64,000 nucleotides of DNA from Pyrus communis (GCF_963583255.1 NC_084807.1:25612381-25676380), one strand, 5' to 3'; shown: positions 44,906 to 57,848, counted from the first letter of the stretch. Translations and numbers: made by a program. The notes: a model not told the origin generated them from the letters alone.

Positions 44906-47900
44906 TCAGCCAACACGGCGATATGCGTCCTGTAGAGGGTCATACAAATACAAATTACAGAGCGTGTTGGGACGATGTACAAGGCTTTTGCAGTCTCTCA
45001 GATATAAATACCGAAGCTCCGTAAGGCGTTCAATCCAGGGGGAAAGCTCTTTGATAGATGTTCCATCCAAGAAAAGATTTCTTAATCCTTCCATATTTTC
45101 TTCAATGCTTGGAAACACCTCAAATTTTGTACAACCGGAAAGAAAGAGAGAGACAAGGGACTTGAGCTGACAAATGCTGCTTGGAAGACTCTTAAGTTCC
45201 TTGCAATCTTTTAGGTTCAAATAATTCAATCCCGTGAGATTTTTAATTGACGAGGGCAGTTCTTTAATTCTTGACCCGGATAAATGAAGCTCTTCTAACC
45301 CCTCAATACCTTCTGAAATCGATGGAAACATCTCAAGACTGGAGCAACCATAAAGATTAAAGGTTTTCAGACATTTCATATGAATGCAGCTTGGAAGACT
45401 CTCAAGTTCCTTGCAATCTTTTAGGTTCAAATGACTCAACCCCGTGAGATTATTAATTGACATGGGCAGTTCTTTAATTTTTGAACAGGATAAATTAAGC
45501 TCTTCTAACTCCTCCATACCTTCTGAAATCTTTGGAAACATCTCAAGACTGGAGCAGCCAGAAAGATGAAAGGTTTTGAGAGATCTCATACGAATTTTGC
45601 TGGGTAGCATCTTAAGTTTCTTGCAATTTGATAGGTTCAAATGACTCAACCCTGTGAGATTATTAATTGACGGGGGGACTTCTTTAATTCTTGACCCGGA
45701 TAAATCAAGCTCTTCTAACCCCTCAATCACTTCCGAAATCTCTGGAAACATCTCAAGACTGGAGCAGCCAGAAAGATGAAAGGTTTTGAGAGATCTCATA
45801 CGAATTTTGCTGGGTAGCATCTTAAGTTCGTTGCAATTTGATAGGTTCAAATGACTCAACCGTGTGAGATAATTAATTGACGGGGGCAGTTCTTTAATTC
45901 CTGATCTGGATAAATCAAGGTCTTCTAACCCCTCAATCACTTCTGAAATCTCTGGTAACATCTCAAGACTGGAGCAGTCAGAAAGATTAAAGGTTTTGAG
46001 AGATCTCATACAAATTTTGCTGGGTAGAATCTTAAGTTTCATGCACAATTTTAGATCCAATAAAACAAGGTTTGTAAGAGTCGAAATAGACGGGTGAACC
46101 TCAACTAAGCTTGTACAACATTGAAGAATTAGCCTCTCAAGATTTGGCACATTTGTGAAGTCAGGGGTTTCCTTAAGGTATACACAAGCACTTAAATTGA
46201 TGAATTTCAACGTTTTCAGCGTCTGTTAAAACATTCAAGAAAACCTGCATTACTTAATAAGACATCTAACTCAAAACCCAAACATTTAAAAGAAATAAAT
46301 ACATGTAATGATTGTACGTACCTGGGTTCCTTCCCAAAGTCGGTCAATGAGACTAAATTGCATGTCAAGTTCAACAAGATTTTTGAATTGAAAGTTGGAT
46401 GGCAAAGACTTGAGAGGGAAACCAAACCAGGAGAGATACCTCAAGTTAAGTAACTTAAGGGTCCCAGTCAGGTGATGATTGCAGTAAGCACGTTTAAAAA
46501 TGTAGTCACGGAACTTGAGTAGTCTTGGTTGAGACATACTTAAAGATGTAGTCCTTATGACTGATCTTAAGCAATCATATTTATAAGTGTAGCCCTTATG
46601 ATTGACCTTGAGTAGTCTTAGTTGAGTCATACTAACAAAAGCTTCAGCATTTAAGCAATTCCAGTCTGAGAATGAGAAATCCACGATTATGCTTTCAACT
46701 GCTTTTGTAGCCTGTGTAAATCAAAGTAAAGGAAAATACAGAGAACCTTAGTTTAGATTATGAAATTAATGCTTGTTTCTTAAGAAGCCGTTTGATAATC
46801 ATTTCGTTTTCAGTTTAATTGTTTTCAATCTTCAATTATTAAAACAATGAAAACTAAAAATTAAAAATTGAAAGCAAAAATGGTTATCAAATGGGCCTAA
46901 GAAATTGATTTTGGTCAAAAGTTGAAGCTTTCTACTAACAATTGCATATGAAAAAGACTTCTCACCGTATTTTGAGTTAGCACGTGATGAACATCTTCAT
47001 AACTCCACAACCTACTTCGTCTCCCAGGCTCTTTGATAGATTCTTGGCGGACGATTTCTCGACCCATTTCCTCTAATGAATCATGCATCTCCAGTTCCCC
47101 CTCCTCTGGGACAGTTATGAGAGCTCGATCGATTAGAACTCTTATTCCTGTATGAGGATGGAAACCACAACTGTCCAGAATTCGGGTTGCACAGTCTTTC
47201 TTCATCCCTTTAAAGAAACATGCAATATCTAGAAAGATATCTTTCTCTGTGTCATCTAATCCATCGAAGCTTGTTTTAAGCACATCATGAATTCCCCTTT
47301 GCGGGATTTTCCTTATTTTTTCTAACTCATCTTCCCACTCACGTATAGTTTTTTTACGAAGAAAAGCTCCCAAGACTTTGAGTGCTAAAGGCAGACCTTG
47401 AGCATATTTTACGACACGATTAGAGAGATCATCATAATCTCTGGTGGGTTGGTTTTTTCCGAAGGCATGCTGCCTAAAGAGTTTCAGAGCTCCAGAATCA
47501 CTCAAAATCTTGGGATTATATATCACATCAGCTATGCTTAGTAATTGCGAATCTCTAGTTGTTAAAATAATTCTGCTTCCACCACCAAAGGAATGTGGCT
47601 CTTCAAGTAAAGCTTCAATTTGTTCTAATTTATCCACATCATCAACAACAATAAGAACTTTTCTCTGACCAAGGCTTTTTAACATCACCTGAAAACCTTT
47701 ACTCGATATGTGAGAACTCCCCACCTTGTTGTCTGAGATACTCAATAGAAGTTGTGCCTGCATATGTAGTTTGCCATGCTTCATGAAACCTTCCTTGAAA
47801 TTTTCAAGAAAGCAAGAAGCTTCAAATCGACCAGCGATTTTATTATAAACAGCTCTAACGATGGTTGTTTTGCCTAAACCACCCATACCCCATATTCCAA

Positions 47901-48733
47901 CAACTCGAACATTATTCGTTTCACCTCCGGGAGGATATAATAATGAAAGCATTTCATGCATGTGAGAATCCATGTCAACCAAGCCATTATCTTCGCTTGA
48001 TGTTGATGAGATGTCGATCAATTTCCGATAAACATCTTCTACAATTTCCTCAATAAGGACCACATCATTCCTGTCAAATTAAAAAAAAACAATATAATAA
48101 CACCACCAAGTAACAATTAATGGGTCTTTTTCATCTGTTAGTTTTCAAAAAAATAGAAATTAAAATAAAAAACTAAATATTTATCAAATTACCCCTAAAC
48201 GTTACAAAAATCCCAAAAATTAATAGGAAACTAAAACAAATTAGAATTTACTCATATTTTCGCGAATCCCAGCCGGATAAACTGGTGGCAGTTGTAAGAG
48301 CGGATCTCCAGCCCTGAACCTCTTCCATTTCAGCGTTAGAATCACGATCGTGCTGAGCAAAAGCTTCCTCGAATTTTCTCTTGAGTTTACGAACGTCAGA
48401 CGGATCAACTTCATAGAAAATGGGGAGTACAATCTGGTTATTGGTATCCTTGCATTCCAAGATTTGCACGAGTTCTTTCAAGCACCAAGTGGAAGAGGCA
48501 TAGTCTTGAGAGAAAACTACAATCGAAAGCCTTGACTCTCGAATCGCTGTCAGGAGCTCGGAAAGGTCGTCGCCTTTTCTGAGCTTTTCGGCATCCATGA
48601 AGGCGTTGATTGGTTTCTTAACCAGAGCGTTGTAGAGATGGCTGACGAAGCCCTTGCGAGTGTCTTCCCCTCTGAAATTGATGAACACTTCGTATTTCCA
48701 ACCAAGGCCAGACGAAGAAGAAGCAGCAGCCAT
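44906..48733 (-). CDS. TIR-NBS-LRR resistance protein (TNL2), reads through
   Basis: Immune receptor of the TNL class, predicted at 1097 residues. Exons: 48733-48252 (TIR: EVFINFRGEDTRKGF, VVFSQDYASSTWCLKEL), 48070-46966 (NB-ARC: GMGGLGKTT P-loop, VLIVVDDVD, GSRIILTTRD, GLPLALKVLG, MHD), 46711-46322 (NMSQ/LRR start) and 46222-44906 (LRRs). All splice borders are GT-AG with matching phases and there is no internal stop. The start chosen is MAAASSSS at 48733; an in-frame ATG at 48805 would add a hydrophobic leader. The LRR exon consists of five near-identical 70-residue super-repeats, each of three LRRs. It stops shortly after the last one, so the post-LRR C-terminal domain of many TNLs seems absent or lies in an exon I could not see. 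TNL1 ends at a similar place. Confidence 0.9.
45050..46020 (-). repeat. 210-bp tandem repeats in the TNL2 LRR exon
   Basis: The DNA repeats with a 210-bp period (70 codons). Adjacent units differ at only a few positions; for example the SLKTFHLSGCSSLEMFP segment recurs almost unchanged. Five units here versus three in TNL1 account for the 140-residue length difference. Confidence 0.9.
46784..46897. mobile_element. Tourist/PIF-like MITE in TNL2 intron 2
   Basis: Same element and position as in TNL1, with TAA on both sides. Confidence 0.72.
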
Positions 48734-49087
48734 TAATCGATCGCACCTGGTCAGCGATGATCGAGCAGCTAAGACTAAGAGAATAGTAAGTACAGAGATA
48801 CTCAAATAGATCTACAAATTGGATCACCGGAAATTGGTCTGATCGATACCAAGTCAATGAGTCAATGCAAAAGGACAAAAGGGAAAAGGGGAATTGTGCT
48901 TTATGTGTTTTCACGTCTCCTTCGGGGAAATTTCGGTGTGAAAGGAATCTCGTGCTTTTGATTTTTTAATCCAAGAAAATGCGAATAAAGGGGTTAAAGT
49001 AGTAATTGAGAAAAATAGTTTAGAGGAAGGATGGTATCTCCATTTATTCTCTCTCAATCTTCCAGCATGCGATTTAATCATGATTAA

Positions 49088-49520
49088 AGCTTAAACTTAA
49101 TCTTAGGTCGTATTATTTAGGTCTAATCGGATTATAAGTTCTCGTTGTGATATTGTAATTGGAAGATTAAAAAAAATTATAATTTAAGCGTCTGTGGTGA
49201 AGTCTGTTAGGAATTAAACCTAAAATTAAAAATTTCGTTAACTTCATTAATTGTTAGCACATGAGGCTCACAAATAAAACTAAAAATATAAAGTTAGTCT
49301 CACATGTAATCTCTACGTGCTAACAATTACTTGAGAATTTCATTTTAGCCTAATATGTGTGGCTCACGTGCTAATATTTAACAGAGTGTTGACGAAATTT
49401 TCAATTTTGAACATAAATCCTAATAGACTTCACTACATAAACTTAAATCTTAATTTAACTATCTTCTAATTATCTTATTACGATATGAATTATTAATCAA
49501 ATTAAACTTATTATTTATTT
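49088..49520. mobile_element. MITE with long inverted arms
   Basis: Two arms of roughly 150 bp (around 49100-49245 and 49375-49515) are imperfect reverse complements. Shared words include GTGAAGTCT(G/A)TTAGGA and AAATTTCGT(T/C)AAC. Between them a second inverted pair, TTAGCAC/GTGCTAA, extends the hairpin. No coding capacity and no certain target duplication. Confidence 0.65.
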
Positions 49521-50640
49521 TACAAATACGTAACTAAATCACACAGTGTTGAATGGAAGGCAGCACCCCAAATGATGAAAAGCGGGAGCACCGAAAGCCA
49601 GAGGAGGATTCTTTACCCTCCTAATCTCTCTACCCTTCCATAGTTTTCTATTTGAACGGTCACAGTTAAGTCACGTCAGTATCTTATATTGATTTTTTTT
49701 TTATAGAGATAATAAAACAAAAAACAATATGGGAAAGAAATGAATGGAAATAAAGGGTAGAGAATCCACTTTCCCAAAAGCTATCTCCGTTTCTTTGTTG
49801 AGTGGACAGCTGTCTCTTTGTCTTCTTTTGGCTGATAGCTCCTACTGGCCGGCCTATTTTCCACAGCTGGTTATAGGACTCGATTGCCATATAAGAAGTG
49901 TTATGTTGTAATTCAATATCGATGGAAATCCAACAAGATTTTTTCGAACTTTTGTGATGATTTTAGGTATTCGTTTATTATATATTATGTAATTATTTTT
50001 TATCAAATATTATTAATTTTAAATTAAAAAATGTAAAATAATTTTTTACCGCATAATATACGATGAACGGATACAATTCACAGATCTTCGAAATCCTCAC
50101 AAAGAGGATCCATAAGGGATATGGATTCAATGGAAATAGGAAACATGAAAGAAAAACTCATGGTACTGTTCATTTTAACAAAAAATCATATTTTTACACT
50201 AAAAAGTTAATTATGGTATTATTCATTTTATCCTTTATTTTATCTTTATGGTTAAAACTTAAAATTTTCAAGTCATTTTTATTAGTTTTCCTATGGAAAT
50301 AAGCTAATTTTGAATCAAATAACATTACTTTATTTTGTGAGTAAATGAATTTAAATCAAACAACATTCATTTATTATGTAACTAATTAATTTTGTATGTA
50401 TTATCATATATATTAGGCACATTTTATTACACGTGATTTTGTAAAAAAATTTAAAAAGTTACAATATTAACAATATATCAACACTATTTATGTTAATTAT
50501 AAATAGGTCAACCATATATTGTGATACTTAAATTCATTTAAAATCAACAAAAATTACAAAATTTGCCACTACAGCTGGCATCCTCGTCAACTAACACACT
50601 CTTGCTCATAAATTTTATAATTGGAATAAGTCATACGAAT
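49521..50640. other. intergenic AT-rich, no gene
   Basis: No coding similarity on either strand. Confidence 0.5.
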
Positions 50641-50644
50641 CAAA

Positions 50645-50990
50645 TATTGCAATGTAGTGTCTATTTTCTTATTCTGTTTTTTACATTTGGATTCAGAAAC
50701 TGCATTGTAGTGTCCATTTACTGGTTTCGTTTTTTCCATCACTCACATGCCTCCCGCATGTTCCTTTGTACATTTGGACTCAGACACTGCAATGCAATGT
50801 CTGTTTCCTGGTTCTAGTTTTTCTTTTTGGATTTAGACACTGCATTGCAGTGTATGTTTCCTAGTTCTATTTTTTTCATCACCCACATGTCTCCTACACT
50901 TCACACTTCATGCAACTCCTGATTTTTACATTTAAATTCAGACACTGTAATGCAGTGTCCATTTCCTAGCTCTGATTTTTACATTTAAAT
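50645..50990. repeat. minisatellite with palindromic core
   Basis: About five irregular units carry a core like ACACTGCATTGCAGTGT (perfect in the copy near 50838, degenerate in the others) followed by a pyrimidine-rich TTTCCT(A/G)GTTCT stretch. Confidence 0.75.
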
Positions 50991-52842
50991 CTATATTAGG
51001 TTCTTTTCTATGCCTTGAAGACAATAACTTTATATTTTTCTTGCATTGAATGCCAAAACAATGATCACAAACTGATCAGAAACGATCCAAGCCAGTTTGC
51101 AATCTTTGTTATTAAAAATAAAAATAAAAAAGTAAAAACAGAAAGTAAAGAGCTAGAAATAATAGTAAAAACTGAAGGTAAACTGCTTGTAAATACTCGT
51201 AAAGTGTTAACCAAAATGACAATAAATTGCAAGAAAAGGTAATAACTTGAAAGTAATTGATAAATACAAGCAATCAGGCATAGTTTCAACCTATTCAGGC
51301 AAGTTTGGATGCCAGGCGAGCAAAGTTTTGCAAGTACAAGACATGTTTTGAGAAGTAAACTTTAATGCATGAAATCAATAATACAAAGAAAGCAGCTGAG
51401 CCATAAATACAGAGGAATGTTTGAACTACAAAGGGAGTATGTGAAGAGTAGGTTGCAAAGCTTTTTAGAAGTCTTTTTTGTATGTTGAGTTGGGTGTCCT
51501 TTTTTCAACCTTTTTGCTGCCTTTTATAGAACCGCCGTTTTCTTCTAGAGTAAGCCTTTCCTCCTCAGTTCATTCTCTATGGTGCAAGTAGCTGATATGA
51601 TATGTTGTCAAAGAATGAGTTCCTACTTGAATACTTGAGCTTTGGATACCCTTCAAACGTATCATCGTTGGCGCATTCATCATAGAAACTCCAGCTTCGT
51701 ACTATCATAAACACCATACATTTGCTATGTATTACGAAATTTTCCTTTCATCTTTTGCTTTTTCTCATCAAAAAATTAAGGTTGAACTCAGCAGGCTTTG
51801 TGGTTCGAAAATCTAATGGAATCTTTGAGAGAAGGGTGAGATTGTTAACTTTGGGTTAACGGAGAGTTGACAAAAATGTTAATTTTGGGCTTGAATCCTA
51901 ACGAACTTCATCACAAGGGTTTAAATCTGATTTTTTTTTTCACCACGGGGGTAATCTTATGTTTATCCTATCATCACGGGAACCATTAATCCAATTTAGC
52001 CACTAAATTATATTGCATCAAATGAACGAATATATTTTTTTGTATTGACAATGATAGATATAACCGTTAACAGATGGAGAATCCGTTATCCGGTGGGTAT
52101 GGTTATGGATAATTACGATGATTAATTTGCGGTTATGGATATAATTAATTTTTATGATAATTGGGATGGATATAACATTTTTGTCCCAAAACCGAATCGT
52201 TGTCATCCCTATCACTACCACATGTTTGTTTGATACTTTTCCAAAGTGAGACTCTCCATAAACACTCTCTGCTATCTCATGTTTTTGGTACAATACTTTA
52301 TAATGTTTGCACGAAAATTATGCTAAAAACATTTGATGACAAAGAATTCATTGATAGTTCCACTTATGAAAGAGTCTCCATAAAATTTCTCATTTGTATA
52401 TATGATGAGTAATGTTAGGAAGACTAAATTTGAATACAAAACTAGTAAATTAAATGATGTGTCACAAATAAAATGAGCACGTTTATCAACGTTTAAGTAA
52501 TAAACTAATCATTAACTTCCACATTCCTTAGTTTCTAAAATTTTATCTCTAAATCTAATCTCCTAATATTACCTTGAATGAAATCACTCTAATTTTGAGA
52601 TTAGGAGTGTCAGCAAGATTCTCTCGCCATCGCAATTCCAGCAGGATTGATTGGCAACTGCCATTAACTTTAATTGATTATATCATTACACTTCTCTTTG
52701 GGCTTTTGCCCTTTTTATTTATTATTTACTTCAAATAAATAAATAAAGTTAACCTCGGTATACTATGTTTATTTTATTACACAAATCGAAAGAAATTCAA
52801 AAGAAGAAGCAACCCGCTAGCAAGGAAAAGGTGGTGTGAACA
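50991..52842. other. intergenic between units 2 and 3, no gene
   Basis: AT-rich. A short segment at about 52040-52211 ends in the inverse of TAGGGATGACAACGATTCGG, like the end of an Ac-type hAT MITE, with a poorly matching left end. Nothing else recognised. Confidence 0.45.
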
Positions 52843-53224
52843 TCAGAGCCAAAGTCAATGATGGATGAAGCCGATCCGAATTGAGGGACTTGGAGGGAAA
52901 CAGGGGTAAAGGTGGAAGAAAATAGGGGGAAAAGATGGAAGATGGAAGGAAAGACGGGGAAAAAGTGGAAAGTAGGTGGAAGGAAGGAGGAATCGGAGAA
53001 AGAGGAAAAAACCAAAACTCCACCTCTGTATACTATATATATGTCTATTCTATTACATAAATGAATTCAAGGGAAATCAATTCTTACAAGAAGCTTAACA
53101 TAATCTGCCAGGATGGATTCGAGACTGTCTGAGGCTTCTAAAACAGGAGATTGCACCAGTTGATGGCAGAGAATCCACTTCTGCTCCATAACCTTGCCCT
53201 AACTTCCATCGAGAACCCGCTACA

Positions 53225-55633
53225 TGTTAAACACGTAGAAATATAGTTAAAGTATAAATGTGATTGTAATCCTAATTATATTGTATTCCTAACTTGTAGG
53301 GATAATATCTTGCTGTGCAAGGAATATAATTGTATATATTCTTATTCACATATCAATGAAATATACTTTTTAGCCCATATATCTTCTTCTACATGGTATA
53401 CAAGTTTCAAAACCCTAGCTTTTCTTTAAATTTTTTTTTGGGCAACCTTCTTTTTGCAAACAATTCTCCCAAAGCAACGCCCCCCCCCCCCGCCCCCCCT
53501 CTTCCAACTCAACCATGAACTCGCCACCATCTCCCAAGGTACTTCCTCCGTCTCCGCCTATTTCATTCGCCTCAAAGGCCTTTGAGACGAACTTTCCTCG
53601 TACAACGAACATTGCACCTGTTCTTGTGGCACAAAGAATAACCGGCAACAACTTATGCAATTCCTCATGGGGCCTAACGAGTCTTTTGCTACTGTTCGGG
53701 ATCAAATCCTTTTGATGAACCCTCTTGCCACTGTTTGCCAAGCTTGGTCCTTGGTTTCTCATGCTAAAAAATAGTGTTTGTTGGGCTCCTTCTGTTCTGC
53801 AGACCAACCTACAGCCATGGCGGTTCGTGGATCTTCCCGTGCTTCCTCCAACCGTCCTCATTTCCACTGCATCTATTACAACTATGACTTTCACAACCTC
53901 GAAAATTGCCATAAACTTCACGGTTATCTTATTGGTCATCATCTCCATGGACAATCGTGGAGGCCACCCCGTCGCTCCTCCACGTCCACTGCATCTGCTG
54001 GTTCTTCACGCAGCAATGGCGCTGCCAATCCTGCTCGTAACACTAACAATGCTAGTCCTCAGCCCAACAACAGCCCTCAGGCCCGTAATTCTACAATACT
54101 TCCTTTAGCTCATCACGTGCAAGGCCAGCCCACTTTGCATGATGTGCAGGTTGCGATGCCACACCTCTCAGCTGAACAACATTCTTGTGCCCTTGCTAGC
54201 CTAAGAGACACCGCAGACTCTTCTTCGTCTCTTCAGGCCCATGCCGTTTTCAGTGATGGCTTCCAAAGGTTTATTACCCGTAGTTTCTCGTCATGGTCAA
54301 TTGATCCTTGACAGCTGAGCTACAGATCATATTACTTATTCCGCTTCATGTTTGGTTAATACTTCTGCTTTGCATTTGCCACCTGTTTCTTTGCCTAGTG
54401 GTGCTACTGCTCCAATTACTTTAACTGGCACTCTTCGTTTAAATTCCTCAGTTAAATTGAAAGATGTTTTATGTGTCCCTAATTTTAAAGTGGACATTTT
54501 ATCAGTTGGTAAGCTTACAGATGGATTATCGTGTTCCGTAACATTCCTTCATTCTTGGTGTGTTTTGTAGGACTTGGTTTTAAAGGCGATGATTGATGTG
54601 GGTAAGCGACGTGGCAATCTATATTACCTTGTGGCCCTTGCCTCCTCTATCCCCACCCCTCAACCTCTATGCAACATCATCACCATCTTGTCCTCCTTAT
54701 GGCATAGGCGCCTTGGTCACCCTTCCTCTACTCGTTTGCAAGCTTTAGCTTCTAGTTTTCTTAATTGTTCTTTTGATTCTAGCCAGGTTTGTGATGTTTG
54801 TCCTTTGGTGAAACAAACTTGTCAACCTTTTGGTTTAAGTTCAATTGCAACGACTTTTCCTTTTGCTTTGATTCATTGTGATATTTGGGGCCCGAGTCGT
54901 CAATTTTCCCTTTCTGAAGCTCATTATTTTTTAACCATTGTGGATGATTTTTCTTGCTTTACGTGGGTCTTTCTCATGAAACATAAATCAGATACTCAAC
55001 AATTAATCAAAGATTTTTTTGCTTATGTTAATACCCAATTCCATACTAAAATCCAATGCATCGTATTGATAATGGAGGAGAATTTTTTTTTCTCTTCATA
55101 ATTTTTTCTCAGACAATAGGGTCCTTTTTCAAACATCTTGTGTTTATACCCCTCAACAAAATTGTGTTGTTGAACGAAAACATAGGCACCTCTTTCAAAC
55201 TGCTCGCGCCCTTCGATTCCAATCTCATCTTCCTCTAAAATTTTGAGGTGAATGTGTTCTTACAGCTGCGTATCTAATAAATCGTCTCCCTACCTGTCTT
55301 CTCCATAATAAATCTCCTTTTGAGGTGCTTCATAACAAAACCCCAACCTATGATCACTTCCGCGTCTTTAGTTGTCTAGCCTACGCCACCACTGTCATTC
55401 CCACCACTAAATTTTCCCCTCGGGCACATCGTTGCATCTTCCTTGGTTACCCTCATGAACAGAAAGCATACAAATTATACGACCTGGACACTTATCGCAC
55501 TCTGACCAGTAGGGATGTAATCTTCCATGAAGATTCCTTCCCTTTTGCCATTAAACACACCTCTACCCCATCCCCCATGCCTACACTGCATCTTCCCTCT
55601 CCTCTGGACATGCGAAACCAAGCCCTAAACTAA
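53225..55633 (+). mobile_element. truncated Copia retrotransposon, unit 3 copy
   Basis: Same remnant as at 5074-7795: 169-bp LTR (53225-53393), shortened primer site, then gag, a ruined protease, pre-integrase (WHRRLGH, CDVC) and integrase (YTPQQN, FLGYPHEQKAYKL) segments. About 335 bp of N-terminal gag is deleted at about 53450, and the purine/C-rich junction after it carries a C-run (53480-53505). The integrase frameshift is shared with unit 1, so that break predates the duplication. Confidence 0.87.
53515..55633 (+). pseudogene. Copia gag-integrase pseudogene, unit 3
   Basis: Multiple frames are needed to follow the polyprotein. The longest coherent parts are 53778-54311 (knuckle region), 54574-55101 (pre-integrase and integrase core) and 55325-55633 (integrase C-terminal). 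No reverse transcriptase. Confidence 0.82.
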
Positions 55634-56355
55634 CTGTAATATCATTTAACAGGAATTATGAAATTACCTTTTTGTCCCCTATCCACTACCCAATCCGGTT
55701 CCCTTTTTCGATTTCTTCCAAATTCTTCCTCTCCATTTGCTCACCACGTGGCAGCTCCCTCCACCTCCACCATTCTTTTCTTCTTTTTCTTCTTCTTCTC
55801 TCTTCTCCCCCGAGCATTCTTTGTCAACTCTCACTCTTTGATCTTTCTCATTATCCCCGAGCTACACACACCCAAAAATCGAGACAATGACACGACAACA
55901 GCACCATCTCCTGCGTCGACTCTCTCTCCATCATCCTCCGTGAAGCACATAGAGCACATCAAACTTTTCTGGTGAGCCCCGTGGCTTTCGAGCCAAAATC
56001 TGGCCAACTTCGGCCACCTCACGACATGATATTGGTACGAATCTCTTCCTCTCATCCTAAGCTTCAATTTGATAGCTAGATCGCACCCTAGGGTTGAGAA
56101 TCGGTGTTGAAAGGAGCTCGGGAAGCTCCAGCCTTCCTTTTTGTCGAAACCAAGTCAAAATGACCCAAACCCAGTAACCCTTAAGCCCAAACCCAACTCA
56201 GCCCAAAACCCAAGTGGAATCAGGACTTTGGGCCGGGCTGCAGAGCCCAAAACCTTTTCGAAGCCCAAGCCCAAACCCTAGTTAAACCAAACCCTTTGAA
56301 CCCTAGGTCTTTGGGCCTTACAAGCTTGGGTTTTCGGCCCAAGGAACCCAAGCCC
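55634..56355 (+). promoter_or_regulatory. promoter-like region before unit-3 USB1
   Basis: Counterpart of 7796-8458 with CACGTG, a CT-rich stretch, GCCCAA repeats and an AAACCCTAG telo-box. It is longer than unit 1 by two short segments (about 56055-56085 and 56213-56245). Confidence 0.4.
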
Positions 56356-57838
56356 ATGATGGCCTTGTTTTTGAACAAGCTAGCTTCTCTGGTGCCTGGT
56401 CTCCATGCCGTTGACGTTGACGTCCCGCTTGACATTCTGCGTAAGGACGAGCATAAACTTGAACAAGTTGCTTTAGGTAGAGAGTTCCATATAAGTCTCG
56501 GAAGAACTGTTCCGATTAGGGTGCACCAGATTGATTCCTTGGTGACAATGTTGCGGCAGAAGCTTCAGATTCAGAGGCGGTATGGTTACATCTTACATTT
56601 ACATTCTCTTGTCTGCATTGCGTGGATTTAGTTCTGTTATTCAACATAATTCTGTAAGCCTGCAAATTTATTGTCCATTTTCGGTTTAACTCATTTTGTT
56701 ATTGTGAAACAGGTATTGGATTGATTTTAGCAAGTGGGAGGTTTTTGTTAACGATGATCAGACCCGGACCTTTGTGTCGATCGAAGTCATTGCTGCTGGG
56801 TCAGCTGAGGTATGATTGCTAGCTTTCTCTCTTGGTGCAATTCTAAATGTTTTCAGTTGTTATATGGGCTTAAGATTTAGTAAGTACTTGCCGAAAGTCA
56901 TGGGATTTTGAAATATCGATATCTTGTTTGCTTATTAGCTTAGATTGTTTGGTCTTCGATGCACTTGTAGCATGAAAAACACAAACGAAAACTAATGCAT
57001 GATATGCTCATGGTTTTAACATGTGTTGTCCTGGCGTAAATCATGTTCCTAATCCTGTCATGTGAGTATAAGCCTATGAAACTTAGGGCACGTTTGGCGG
57101 GCCGGACAAGATTGGAATTGGTATTTCAGACTAGTTAGGTTAGGGTTGAACTTGATAGGTTAGGTGTTTTGTCTAATGATTGGTGTAGACTGTCTCAACT
57201 AGACTAGGAACGATGGGATTTAAAACGTGAAACAGATCTGCGACATCCCAACAATGACCCGCCCACCCAACAACTCCGCTCGTGACTTGCAACACCACTC
57301 GTACCCTCCATGCCCCTTGCGGCCCGTCAGACCACTCTGATATCGTGGAAGAGTGAAACGTGGTTACTAGAAGCATACCTGTTTTCGTATTAATGCATGG
57401 TTGAGTTAGCTTTCATTGTCTACAAGTCTGAAATATTTCATCTTCCAATGATTTCAGATAACAAAGCAGATTCAAGCTGTGAATGATGTGTATAAGCTTC
57501 ACAATCTTCCTGAATTTTACAAGGTTCGCTTTTCCGTGCTTTTCAAACTTGAAATTACTTACTGAATATATGACAATATATTGGAGCAAATGATTGTGTC
57601 TGAATACTACTCATTGCTCAAAAAACTAAATCACTTCATGGGGTGTTGGTGATCACAGGATCCGTGCCCTCACATCTCGGTAGCTTGGGCATTGGGTGAC
57701 ATCAACAATTCCCTGAAGAAAGTGGTTGAAGAAGAAAGACGAATATCTACCATCGGAGGATCGTTACAGAAATGTATTTTTACCAGTACATTCAATGGTA
57801 TCGAATGTAGGATTGGTAATAAAACACAAAATATGTAA
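56356..57838 (+). pseudogene. USB1: 5'-truncated USB1 copy without the nonsense codon
   Basis: Exons 56356-56579, 56713-56809, 57458-57523 and 57659-57838. Both HxS motifs (HISLGRT, PHISVAW) can be joined in one frame because the codon that is TAG in unit 1 is CAG here. A 2-bp deletion near the end (about 57826) changes the last residues and stops the frame slightly earlier (TAA 57836-57838) than in unit 1. The normal N-terminal region is missing, as in unit 1. From the in-frame ATG at 56356 the product would be about 185 residues and keep both catalytic histidines, so residual function cannot be excluded. Two residues before the second HxS motif also differ (DPCPH instead of DLRPH). Confidence 0.78.
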
Positions 57839-57848
57839 ATTTTCTGAA

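Larger units (their letters stand above)
35183..48990. repeat. tandem segment, unit 2 (5'-truncated)
   Basis: Matches unit 1 from OR exon 5 (about 12085) to beyond the TNL (about 22440). It is interrupted by about 4.2 kb at 36665-40870, most of which is a solo-LTR-like element, and by a MITE at 41010-41732. Copia remnant, USB1 and lectin pseudogene are absent. Confidence 0.88.
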
